Shown: positions 8,652 to 16,790 of the stretch, in pieces
Layout of the letters: each line of letters opens with the position of its first letter
Position numbering within the stretch: position 1 is the stretch's first letter
NCBI GenBank assembly: GCA_943789485.1
Contig: CALSUH010000014.1
Location: 84,513-148,512 of the forward strand
From: an uncultured Pseudomonadales bacterium
GTDB taxonomy: Bacteria > Pseudomonadota > Gammaproteobacteria > Pseudomonadales > Pseudohongiellaceae
Direction: 5' to 3'
Length of the DNA stretch: 64,000 bases
The notes under the pieces: model-generated
Seen by the model: only the letters and a program-made list of their open reading frames with translations
Told to the model about the DNA's origin: nothing
The model's database searches: none
Position numbers and translations under genes: made by a program

Positions 8652-9989
8652 ATGAGAAATCAAAAAATTGTACTACTAGGCCAGTTGGTCGCCACGGGAG
8701 CATTAGTCCTCTGTGCTTCTGTTGCTCAAGCGGCAGAGAAAGAGCTCTTGGATATCCTACTGAGCAATGGCGCGATAACTGAGGAACAGTATGCTGAGTT
8801 GCTGGAGAAAGAAGAGCTAGAACAGCAGGATGTGGCTGAGATTAACTTCGGTAGCGGCAGCGGCTTGAATGTCACTTCAGGAGATGGGCGTTTTGAAGTG
8901 GAGATAGGCGGTCGTCTCCATCTGGATTATGTAAATCATGACTACGATTCCCGAATGGGTATAAGGCCGATAAGTGGGACCGAGGTGCGGCGTGGTCGTA
9001 TAGAGATAGACGGGGTGTTCGATAAGAATTGGGGCTATGCCGCTGAATTTGACTTCGCCAGAAATAAGGTCGCATTAAAAGATTTTAAAGCAGGCTATGA
9101 AACTGACAGTGGCGCTACCTTCTACGTAGGCCATCAGAAGCAGCCTTACAGTCTATCTATGGAAATGAGTTCAAATGATATTCCTTTTGTAGAACGCAGT
9201 GTTGATAACTTTTTGGCATCGACGTTCACAGATCGCGCGATCGGTGCGCGCTATGAGAATAGCGGCAGCAACTGGTTTTTCGCCGGAGGCGTTTTTGGCG
9301 ATACTCTTAAGCAAGGCACAACTACTGGTGACGAAGGTTGGGGGTCCTCTGCACGTTTCATCTACTCCCCAGTTATCGAAGACAACTCCGTAGTCCATCT
9401 GGGTATTCGCGGATCGTATCGCGAGATGGATATAGCTACACCAACGCTAAGCATCAAAAATAAGACTACTGACTTCTCAGGTCTGAACATCGTCAACACG
9501 GGTGCGCTCGCCGATGCGGAATCTGCCTCCTTGTTCGGGCCAGAGATTGCAGCCTCATTTGGGTCGCTCTATTTATTTGCAGAACACACGACCACGCAAG
9601 TTTCTCGCAAGGGAGCCTCTACCTTGGATTTTTCTGGATGGCATGCTGCTGCATCATGGAGCCTGACTGGGGAGAGTCGTGCAGCGCGCTACAGGATGGA
9701 TGCAGGCGAATTTAAGAGCATCAGACCGAACAGTGATTTTGATCTAAGTAATGGAACATGGGGCGCCTTTGAAGTTTCGGCTCGCTATGCCACGATAAAC
9801 CTAAATGACAGCGACATTCTCGGCGGTGAAGAGGATGCTCTTTCCTTGGCTTTGAATTGGTATCCAAATCGCAACTTGCGCATCATGGCAGACTGGACGC
9901 GGATATTGGATACCGACGAATCCAATACTGTGCGCATGTTCGCGCCGGACATGAACGTATTCATGTTGCGAACTCAGTGGAACTACTAG
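8652..9989 (+). CDS. OprP/OprO-family phosphate-selective porin
   Basis: A 445-residue outer-membrane porin. It has a signal peptide ending AQA-AE, then a short helical segment (LLDILLSNGAITEEQYAELLEKEELEQ, a coiled-coil-like lead common in this family) and a beta-barrel starting FEVEIGGRLHLDYVNHD. The motif RRGRIEIDGVFDKNWGYAAEFDFA and the strand YVGHQKQPYSLSMEMSSNDIPFVER are characteristic of Porin_O_P proteins. The chain ends MLRTQWNY, an aromatic outer-membrane C-terminus. A PHO box upstream supports phosphate or polyphosphate uptake under phosphate starvation. Other members take up pyrophosphate or organic anions, so selectivity remains inferred. No pst or pho genes lie in the window. 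Confidence 0.88.
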   Translation: MRNQKIVLLGQLVATGALVLCASVAQAAEKELLDILLSNGAITEEQYAELLEKEELEQQDVAEINFGSGSGLNVTSGDGRFEVEIGGRLHLDYVNHDYDSRMGIRPISGTEVRRGRIEIDGVFDKNWGYAAEFDFARNKVALKDFKAGYETDSGATFYVGHQKQPYSLSMEMSSNDIPFVERSVDNFLASTFTDRAIGARYENSGSNWFFAGGVFGDTLKQGTTTGDEGWGSSARFIYSPVIEDNSVVHLGIRGSYREMDIATPTLSIKNKTTDFSGLNIVNTGALADAESASLFGPEIAASFGSLYLFAEHTTTQVSRKGASTLDFSGWHAAASWSLTGESRAARYRMDAGEFKSIRPNSDFDLSNGTWGAFEVSARYATINLNDSDILGGEEDALSLALNWYPNRNLRIMADWTRILDTDESNTVRMFAPDMNVFMLRTQWNY

Positions 9990-10228
9990 ACGCTCCAAGA
10001 GGGTAGTTAAGCCCTAGAAAGTCTATTAGATATCTCTGGCGGGCAGTAATTCATTTGTGAGTTCTGCTCGCGGGTACCAGTCACCACTCATCCTCTCTTG
10101 CCTTACTTCGGCGGTATCCACCTCCAGTGGCTGTATCGCTTGAGCTTGTATATACTTGTAATTCAGTTCAGGCCCGCTTCCTGCGTTGCTGCCCATTATT
10201 ATTCGCGTTAAATTCGAAGCCCTCTCTT

Positions 10229-12205
10229 ATGATTTCTCAAACAAGAGCAATTAAGTTTTTGCTAAATCGATCTGTGCTTCCTACGCTTCTTTTTCTTGTG
10301 CCCCTGTCACTTGCGCATACCGAGCCTGCGGTTTCTTTAGAGGAAGAAATAGAAGAGATTGTTGTCACCACGACTCGAAGTCGTCGTAGTTTTGAACAAC
10401 AGCCAACTCGAGTTGAAGTGTTAGGCTCAGAGGAAATGAATGAAAAGGCGAATATGAAGCCGGGTAATATTCGCATGTTGTTGAATGAGAGTACGGGCAT
10501 TCATGTGCAGCAAACCTCTGCGACAAGTTTTAATTCTAGCATACGTATTCAAGGACTCGATGGGAAATATACTCAGCTGCTTCGCGATGGAATGCCTCTA
10601 TATGGAGGTTTCTCTAGCGGCTTAAGCTTACTGCAAGTCGCGCCCTTGGATCTTAAGCAGGTTGAGGTCGTCAAAGGCTCGAACTCTACTCTCTATGGCG
10701 GTGGTGCAATCGCGGGGATTGTAAATCTCATTTCAAAGAAACCGGATGGCGAGTCCGAACGCTCACTCTTATTGAATGGCACTTCGGCAGGTGGAGTGGA
10801 TGCTAGCGGGTTCTTTTCAGGCATGAGCGAAGGTGTCGGAGCTAGCCTTTTTACTTCGTACAATACTAGCCAGGCTTACGATCCTGCAGACAATGGGCTG
10901 AGTGCTATACCCGAGTTTGAACGATGGACCTTTAATCCTCAGCTATTCTTCGGCGGCGAGAGCAGTGAACTTCGGCTAGGGGTAAGCGTGGTAGCTGAAG
11001 ACCGCTTAGGCGGAGGAATTGACTTCATACAAGGCAGGCGTGATGTGCCAGCTTACTATGAAGATAGCTCGACCGAGCGCGTATCCACGCAATTAGAATA
11101 CGTAACCCAATTGGATTCAGGCAATGAATTCGTGCTTCGCAACAGTGTAAATCACTTTGAGCGTGAGCTCGATGTGCCGGGGTTCTCTTTCTCAGGAAAG
11201 CAGATCTCTAGTTTTAGTGAGGCGCACATCGTGGGTGCTTCAGGCGCACTGGACTGGGTTGCAGGGTTCAATATCTGGACAGAAGATTTCGACCAAGGCG
11301 CAGTGTTCAGCGGTTCCAGTTTGGACTTCAATAGTCAGACCGAAGGCGCGTTTTCTCAGGGAACTTATCTCCTAACAGATCGCTGGATAATCGAAGGTGG
11401 CCTGCGGATAGATCATACGTCCGACTATGGCAGCTTCATCTTGCCGCGTGCTTCGCTGCTGTATAAACCTGCCTTAGACACGACGATACGCATCGGCGGC
11501 GGCCTTGGTTACAAGGAGCCAACACCGTTTACAGAAGAGGCAGAAAGCATTCAGTACCGTGGAGTGTTGCCATTAGATATTTCGGCCCTTGATGCCGAGC
11601 AGTCAGTGGGAATGAATGTCGATATCAACAAGAGTTTAGAGATCGGAAGTAATCTGTCTTTGAATCTCAATCTTTTACTTTTCTATACGCGCGTGGATGA
11701 TCCTTTGCGTTTAATTCAGATAGATACGGATCACTTTGCATTTCGCCAGCCGAACGACACCTTGGATAGCAAAGGTACTGAGGTCAATGCGGTATTCAGA
11801 TGGGATGATTTCAAAATATTTCTAGGCTACACACATGCCGACGTGGAGGAAAATACAATTGGAGGTGTTGAAAGCGCTCCACTGGTGCCAGAAGACCGAC
11901 TGAATAGCGTCTTTGTCTACGAGCGTGAAGACGACATAAGAATTGGTTTGGAAGCCTACTATTACGGAAGGCAGGAACTAACTAGTGGGGCCAAGAGCAG
12001 GGACTATTGGATATTTGGCCTCATGATCGAAAAGAGTTTCAGTGACAAATTTTCATTATTTATTAATTTTGAAAATTTCACAGACACCAGGCAGACGCGT
12101 TACGGTTCGATTAATAGCGGAACACTAGCGAGCCCGATATTTGCAGACATCTTTGCCCCTCTTGATGGCTATATTGCTAATGGCGGAATTAAGTTACGGT
12201 TCTAA
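10229..12205 (+). CDS. TonB-dependent receptor
   Basis: A 658-residue outer-membrane receptor, at the compact end of the family. I prefer the ATG at 10229 because it gives a signal peptide (ending LAHT-EP); an in-frame start at 10127 would add a non-signal-like lead. A TonB box (EEIVVTTTRS) is followed by the plug domain with RIQGLDGKYTQLLRDGMPLYGG and VEVVKGSNSTLYGGGAIAGIVNLISKKP. The 22-strand barrel runs to a C-terminal Phe (GGIKLRF). The plug wording resembles siderophore, haem and cobalamin receptors, but no substrate can be fixed. I saw no convincing Fur box or cobalamin riboswitch upstream. It converges on the alpha-hydroxy-acid oxidase gene. Confidence 0.9.
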   Translation: MISQTRAIKFLLNRSVLPTLLFLVPLSLAHTEPAVSLEEEIEEIVVTTTRSRRSFEQQPTRVEVLGSEEMNEKANMKPGNIRMLLNESTGIHVQQTSATSFNSSIRIQGLDGKYTQLLRDGMPLYGGFSSGLSLLQVAPLDLKQVEVVKGSNSTLYGGGAIAGIVNLISKKPDGESERSLLLNGTSAGGVDASGFFSGMSEGVGASLFTSYNTSQAYDPADNGLSAIPEFERWTFNPQLFFGGESSELRLGVSVVAEDRLGGGIDFIQGRRDVPAYYEDSSTERVSTQLEYVTQLDSGNEFVLRNSVNHFERELDVPGFSFSGKQISSFSEAHIVGASGALDWVAGFNIWTEDFDQGAVFSGSSLDFNSQTEGAFSQGTYLLTDRWIIEGGLRIDHTSDYGSFILPRASLLYKPALDTTIRIGGGLGYKEPTPFTEEAESIQYRGVLPLDISALDAEQSVGMNVDINKSLEIGSNLSLNLNLLLFYTRVDDPLRLIQIDTDHFAFRQPNDTLDSKGTEVNAVFRWDDFKIFLGYTHADVEENTIGGVESAPLVPEDRLNSVFVYEREDDIRIGLEAYYYGRQELTSGAKSRDYWIFGLMIEKSFSDKFSLFINFENFTDTRQTRYGSINSGTLASPIFADIFAPLDGYIANGGIKLRF

Positions 12206-12264
12206 AAAGGAGACAGGGCTAGCGCTTTAAGCCCCGTCCTCTGGTAGTAGATTTTCACTACCAG
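12204..12264 (-). terminator. Tandem hairpins with T-run ending the alpha-hydroxy-acid oxidase gene
   Basis: Two hairpins lie between the convergent genes. 12241-12264 is a perfect 8-base stem (CTGGTAGT/ACTACCAG) directly after the minus-strand stop codon. The next (12209-12220 with 12230-12241) is a roughly 12-base stem with two mismatches, followed on the minus strand by five T residues. The second has the shape of a minus-strand terminator; the T-run overlaps the stop codon of the plus-strand receptor gene. Confidence 0.6.
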
Positions 12265-13476
12265 TTACAGTAGTTCCCTGCCAAGCCTGCCGCGCGGCAC
12301 TCTGTAACCTGCATCCAGCACATAGTCAGGACCGATTGAATTGATAGTCGGCGTGCCGCTACCACGCATAGTGATTAGCAATTCTCGATTCAGTAAGTCC
12401 AGTACTCGCTCAACACCAGCCTGGCCGAACGCGCCTAGGCCGAAGCAGTAAGGTCTGCCTATGCCAACCGCCGATGCGCCCATTGCTAATGCCTTATAGA
12501 TGTCTGTTCCCCGACGAAACCCGCCGTCGACAATAATAGGTATTCGCCCGTTCACGGCAGCTACAATCTCCGGCAGGCATTCAATGGTGCCACGGCCGGT
12601 TTCTGTAGCGCGCCCACCGTGATTAGAAGCCCAGATCGCGTCTGCGCCAAATTGCACTGCTAGGGCTGCATCGGCAGCTACTTCGACGCCCTTGATGACG
12701 ATGTTCATATCAGTCACTTCTTTCATGCGAGCTATGACGCTCCAGGTCATTGCTGCATCTGAGGTCAAAACGCCGCTCATATCAAAGCCCTCGAACATCG
12801 GCTTGCTCTGCCCGACATGGCAAGAGGCGCAGTTACGCGTATCTTCGCGTCTTAGTACCGCGTCGGTCTCGGTGTTTCGCCCGCCTGGTAGGTCGATCGT
12901 TAGACAGACCGATGTGCAGCCCGCCGCCTCGGCTCGGGCTAACATGGCAACTGTGTATTCCCAGCGATCAGTTGAATAGAGTTGATGCCAGATGGGCGCG
13001 CCTCTAGCCTCCGAAACCGCCTCTACAGAAGTCGAAGACATCGTCGACAATACCATGTGATGGCCTTTCGCTGCCGCCGCTCTAGCAGTGCCAAGTTCCG
13101 CGTCGGCATGGTATGCGCCCTGACTGCCTACGGGGCAGAGGAAAATAGGAGAGCTGGCCTGGCTACCGAGGACGTTGACCGTAGTGTCAGTCTGGCTGAC
13201 ATCAACCAGCCTGCGAGGTTTGATTTGAAAACGCGAGAAGCCTGCGCGGTTCGCTCGCAGAGTAAGGTCGCTGTCGACACCTGTGGATAAATAGCCTAAG
13301 TGTGCAGGGGGAATTCTCTCTCGCGCGATCGCCTCCATCTCGAAAACGTTAATAACTTCCGAAGGGTCAGTAAGTCGCTGACCCAGCGTTTGTTCTACCT
13401 CTTGTGCGAAGGCAGAATAATTTGTCAGTAGTGGGCTGGCTGCTAGAAATTTAAGAAATTCTCGACGCTGGGTCAT
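12265..13476 (-). CDS. Tat-exported FMN-dependent alpha-hydroxy-acid oxidase/dehydrogenase with a CxxCH motif
   Basis: A 403-residue member of the glycolate oxidase/L-lactate dehydrogenase family, which oxidises 2-hydroxy acids to 2-oxo acids with FMN. The catalytic block SNHGGR (H286, R289) and the FMN-phosphate segment VDGGFRRGTDIYKALAMGA are intact. The N-terminus RREFLKFLAASPLL is a twin-arginine signal, so the folded flavoprotein should be exported. Unusually, C216-A-S-C219-H220 sits in the variable loop after strand 4 (TIDLPGGRNTE...), exactly matching the haem c attachment motif. If haem is bound, this would be a flavocytochrome passing electrons to the respiratory chain. It could also be a chance motif or a metal site. 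A GGAGG site precedes the ATG. No cytochrome gene is adjacent. Confidence 0.88.
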   Translation of the reverse strand: MTQRREFLKFLAASPLLTNYSAFAQEVEQTLGQRLTDPSEVINVFEMEAIARERIPPAHLGYLSTGVDSDLTLRANRAGFSRFQIKPRRLVDVSQTDTTVNVLGSQASSPIFLCPVGSQGAYHADAELGTARAAAAKGHHMVLSTMSSTSVEAVSEARGAPIWHQLYSTDRWEYTVAMLARAEAAGCTSVCLTIDLPGGRNTETDAVLRREDTRNCASCHVGQSKPMFEGFDMSGVLTSDAAMTWSVIARMKEVTDMNIVIKGVEVAADAALAVQFGADAIWASNHGGRATETGRGTIECLPEIVAAVNGRIPIIVDGGFRRGTDIYKALAMGASAVGIGRPYCFGLGAFGQAGVERVLDLLNRELLITMRGSGTPTINSIGPDYVLDAGYRVPRGRLGRELL

Positions 13477-13873
13477 GCTGACCTCCGATTAAGCTTGTTA
13501 GTTGGCGATGTACTGTTTTTAGGATTGCTTAAAGCTATCTAGATTGAGCGCAGTTGTCCAGCGCAGCTGATAGGCGTGTTTTTACATGCATTTTGTGGCA
13601 GCGAGAAATCTTGCTCAGTAGGGCGGAGATGTTTTATTTGTTAGGCTTGCCTAAGCGGCAATCGAAGTATTGTTGGACTTTATCTACTCATAGTCTCGTT
13701 ATATTCTGTACAGATCTGAGGCGTATTGAGCAAGGAAATCAGCTGGGGCTCTTCAACTCGATTAAATACACCTGGGGCAGATTATCAATGAGTGATCGGT
13801 AAACTGCTCATCAATTTATAGTTTATGAAACTTGCACAATAGTGAATCAAATAACAATAAGTGAGAAACTTCT
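13477..13873. other. Divergent intergenic region, no supported gene
   Basis: This is upstream DNA for both the minus-strand oxidase gene and the plus-strand exported protein at 13874. A plus-strand open frame (13554-13802) has no recognisable motif and an unlikely composition. No repeat, RNA or clear operator was seen. Confidence 0.5.
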
Positions 13874-14854
13874 ATGAAAAGAATCCTTAACCTTTTTGCT
13901 GCATTACTTATGTCATTCGGTATGGCGTGCACTAATGCTGCAGAAAATTATCAGCCGCCTAAAACGGCGTTCGGCGTGCCAGATGTGCAAGGTGTTTGGA
14001 CCTATGAAACTAGAACTTCTCTGCAAAGGCCTGAGATCTATGAGGGTGCGCTTGAAATAGACGAAGAGACAATGCTGGCGAAAATGGTTTCTACGCAGGA
14101 GTACAATAAGTTTCTCGCAGAGACGGGCGCCGAGGGCCCCACTGGTGGCGCGGTGGGTGCCTATAACGATTTTTGGTTTGCCCCTGGCAACGCATTGGCG
14201 GTTATGAACGGCATGTATCGGACTTCCTTAATCGTTGACCCAGCCGATGGGCAAATACCATGGAAAGAAGGTGGGCAAGAGATTCGTCAAGCCCAGCGCG
14301 ATAGTCTTTTAATGGGAAGGGATAGAAGTGATGGTCCTGAGGGAAGAGGGCTAGCAGATCGTTGCTTGGTCAGCTATGCATCGACGATGCCTTTCGTAAG
14401 CAGCTTCTACAACAACAATATGCAGATTGTGCAGTCGCCTACGCATGTCATGTTGTTAGCCGAGATGGTTCATAATGTGCGTGTCGTTCGAATCGATCAA
14501 GGCTTTCGTGATCTGCCCTTCGAGCAGTGGTTGGGAGATTCTATCGGCTACTATGAGGACGATACCCTAGTCGTTGTCACAAGGGATTTTAATCCCTGGC
14601 AAATTAAGGAGTATTTAATTTCCGAGAATGTCACGCTGACAGAGCGTTTCACGCGAATTGCAGATGACAGAGTTCACTATTCATTTACTATCGAGGATTC
14701 AGAACTCTACTCGCAGCCTTGGACAGCCGAGATGCCGATGGCAACTCTGGACGAGCAGATGTATGAATATGCCTGTCACGAGGGCAATTACTCGCTGCCA
14801 GCCATTCTAGCCGGTGCTCGCCGTCAAGAGATGGATAAAAAGGCGAGTCGATAG
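13874..14854 (+). CDS. Conserved exported protein of unknown function
   Basis: A 326-residue protein with a signal peptide; cleavage could fall after NAA, or at Cys19 (GMAC) if it is a lipoprotein, although that lipobox is poor. The mature chain opens PPKTAFGVPDVQGVWTYETRTSLQRP. Its last third has the pattern LTERFTRIADDRVHYSFTIEDSELYSQPWTAEMPM...EYACHEGNYSLPAIL. I recognise that pattern from many exported proteins of unknown function in Acidobacteria and marine Proteobacteria. I do not know a biochemical role. It stands as a single gene between the oxidase and the pyruvate carboxylase genes. The fold may be a beta-rich lipocalin-like domain, but this is a guess. Confidence 0.75.
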   Translation: MKRILNLFAALLMSFGMACTNAAENYQPPKTAFGVPDVQGVWTYETRTSLQRPEIYEGALEIDEETMLAKMVSTQEYNKFLAETGAEGPTGGAVGAYNDFWFAPGNALAVMNGMYRTSLIVDPADGQIPWKEGGQEIRQAQRDSLLMGRDRSDGPEGRGLADRCLVSYASTMPFVSSFYNNNMQIVQSPTHVMLLAEMVHNVRVVRIDQGFRDLPFEQWLGDSIGYYEDDTLVVVTRDFNPWQIKEYLISENVTLTERFTRIADDRVHYSFTIEDSELYSQPWTAEMPMATLDEQMYEYACHEGNYSLPAILAGARRQEMDKKASR

Positions 14855-15334
14855 CGAGCCTAGTTGTCACTGTGCAGTTCATGGCGTTCTTTGTGCTCGT
14901 ACTAGTTCTGAGAACTAAGCTAGCTCTAACTTATCGCGTGTGAAGATTGCTCGATATTTAGTTTTTGGCTCCCTTTTGCGAATTCGACTCTCACCTAGAG
15001 AGTGGTTTTCGTAGTTGCCTAGGCTTACTCCAAGGCTAGATGCTTTTGTCCATGTCGGTGACTGTCTAATTGAAAAGACCTGTTTCCGCGGAATCACTAC
15101 CACGCCCTGCACTGATGTCTCCAATCCTGTTAGGTATATTGCGCTGCTATTGACATGATCGCGTCGCTAGCGCTGGGAAAGAAAAATCAGCATGGTTATC
15201 GCTTTAATATCGCCTCTGCTGTCGCCTAACTGGCTGATTTTAGGTAGAATCTTGCCCCCCAAAGGCTAAATGCAGCGCGCTGCCAAGATTTGGTATAGAC
15301 AACACGAAGCGTAAAACTCACGGACTTGAAAGAC
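14855..15334. other. Intergenic region upstream of pycA, no supported gene
   Basis: About 480 bases without a convincing gene. A minus-strand open frame (15124-14915, TTG start, 69 codons, basic C-terminus) has a weak AGGA upstream and no recognisable family, so I do not call it. The pycAB promoter must lie here, but no clear -35/-10 pair stands out. Confidence 0.5.
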
Positions 15335-16762
15335 ATGAGCAAGCGGCAAATCAAGAAACTACTAATCGCCAATCGTGGAGAAATTGCCCTGCGCATCGTT
15401 CGCGCATGCGCTGAAATGGGGATTCGCTCGGTGGCCATCTACACCGAGCCAGACCGCTATGGCTTGTTCGTCAAGCGTGCCGATGAGGCCTATTCACTGG
15501 GTGAGGATCCTCTGGCAGGCTATCTGCATCCCGCACGAATAGTGAACCTTGCCGTGGAAACCGGCTGTGATGCCCTTCATCCCGGCTATGGCTTCCTATC
15601 AGAGAACCCAGAATTAGCAAGGCTTTGTGAGGAGAAGGACATCGCCTATGTCGGTCCTTCTAGCGCAGTAATCCAGCGCATGGGAGATAAGACTGAGGCG
15701 CGTAAAGCGATGACGGCGGCTGGTGTGCCAGTTACCCCAGGTACTGAGGGTAACCTCGCGGATGTCGATGAGGCCATAGTTGAGGCAGCACGCGTCGGCT
15801 ATCCGGTAATGATCAAGGCGACTTCCGGTGGCGGTGGTCGCGGTATTCGACGCTGCGACAGCGAGGAAGAGCTAAGGAGTCAATATCCCCGCGTAATCTC
15901 TGAGGCCACTAAGGCCTTTGGTTCGGCGGAGGTGTTTCTTGAGAAATGCATTATTAACCCCAAACATATAGAAGTTCAGGTGCTTGGAGATTCCCATGGG
16001 AATGCGGTTCACCTGTATGAGCGCGATTGCTCGATTCAGCGCCGTAATCAAAAGCTAATTGAGATAGCCCCTAGTCCGCAAATATCTGAAGAGCAACGAC
16101 AGTATTTAGGGCAGCTAGCCGTGACCGCGGCGAGGTCGGTTGGATACGCGAGCGCCGGGACGGTGGAATTTCTCCTCAGTGGTGAAGACATCTATTTCAT
16201 GGAGATGAATACCAGAATTCAGGTGGAGCACACGATTACCGAACAGATAACCGGTGTTGATATCGTGCGTGAGCAGATACGCGTCGCTGAAGGTCGACAG
16301 CTCAGCTATCGACAGGCAGATATCAGTTATCGTGGCTACGCCATACAAATGCGCATTAATGCCGAAGATCCGAAGAACGATTTTCTCCCGTCGTTCGGCC
16401 GCATTACCCACTATTATGCTCCTGGGGGTCCTGGTGTCCGTGTCGATACCGCCATTTATACCGGTTATGAGATTCCACCTTACTATGACTCTATGTGCCT
16501 CAAGCTCATAGTCTGGGCTCTCACGTGGGAGGAAGTCACTGTGCGGGCACACAGGGCGATCGACGACATGCGCCTACATGGCATTAAGACCACGGCCGCT
16601 TACTATAAACAGATACTTTCACATAAAGATTTTCAGCAGCCCGAATTCGATACCAGCTTCGTCGTGGAGCATCCGGAATTACTTAACTATTCCGATAAGC
16701 GCCATCCTAGCGAAGTCGCTTTGGCGCTAGCGGCAGCAGTTGCTGCCTACTCGGGCTGGTAA
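15335..16762 (+). CDS. pycA: Pyruvate carboxylase subunit A (biotin carboxylase)
   Basis: A 475-residue cytoplasmic ATP-grasp enzyme that carboxylates biotin using ATP and bicarbonate. Visible hallmarks: IANRGEIALRIVRAC at the start, the glycine loop ATSGGGGRGIRR, ERDCSIQRRNQKLIEIAPSP, and the metal and active-site segment MEMNTRIQVEHTITEQITG. The length equals stand-alone biotin carboxylases. I use the ATG at 15335; an in-frame TTG lies 9 bases upstream. The gene is followed 28 bases later by the biotinylated carboxyltransferase subunit, the pycA-pycB order known from Pseudomonas. That pairing makes oxaloacetate from pyruvate for anaplerosis, rather than acting in fatty acid synthesis with AccB, which is absent here. 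Confidence 0.92.
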   Translation: MSKRQIKKLLIANRGEIALRIVRACAEMGIRSVAIYTEPDRYGLFVKRADEAYSLGEDPLAGYLHPARIVNLAVETGCDALHPGYGFLSENPELARLCEEKDIAYVGPSSAVIQRMGDKTEARKAMTAAGVPVTPGTEGNLADVDEAIVEAARVGYPVMIKATSGGGGRGIRRCDSEEELRSQYPRVISEATKAFGSAEVFLEKCIINPKHIEVQVLGDSHGNAVHLYERDCSIQRRNQKLIEIAPSPQISEEQRQYLGQLAVTAARSVGYASAGTVEFLLSGEDIYFMEMNTRIQVEHTITEQITGVDIVREQIRVAEGRQLSYRQADISYRGYAIQMRINAEDPKNDFLPSFGRITHYYAPGGPGVRVDTAIYTGYEIPPYYDSMCLKLIVWALTWEEVTVRAHRAIDDMRLHGIKTTAAYYKQILSHKDFQQPEFDTSFVVEHPELLNYSDKRHPSEVALALAAAVAAYSGW

Positions 16763-16790
16763 CAAAAGATTATTGGCAGGAGAAATAAGC

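Noticed and set aside
10180..10228. Fur box before the TonB receptor gene at 10229
   Set aside because: ATTATTATTCGC resembles part of a Fur box, but fewer than two hexamer units match well.
14915..15124. Minus-strand 69-codon frame upstream of pycA
   Set aside because: TTG start with only a weak AGGA, and no recognisable motif.
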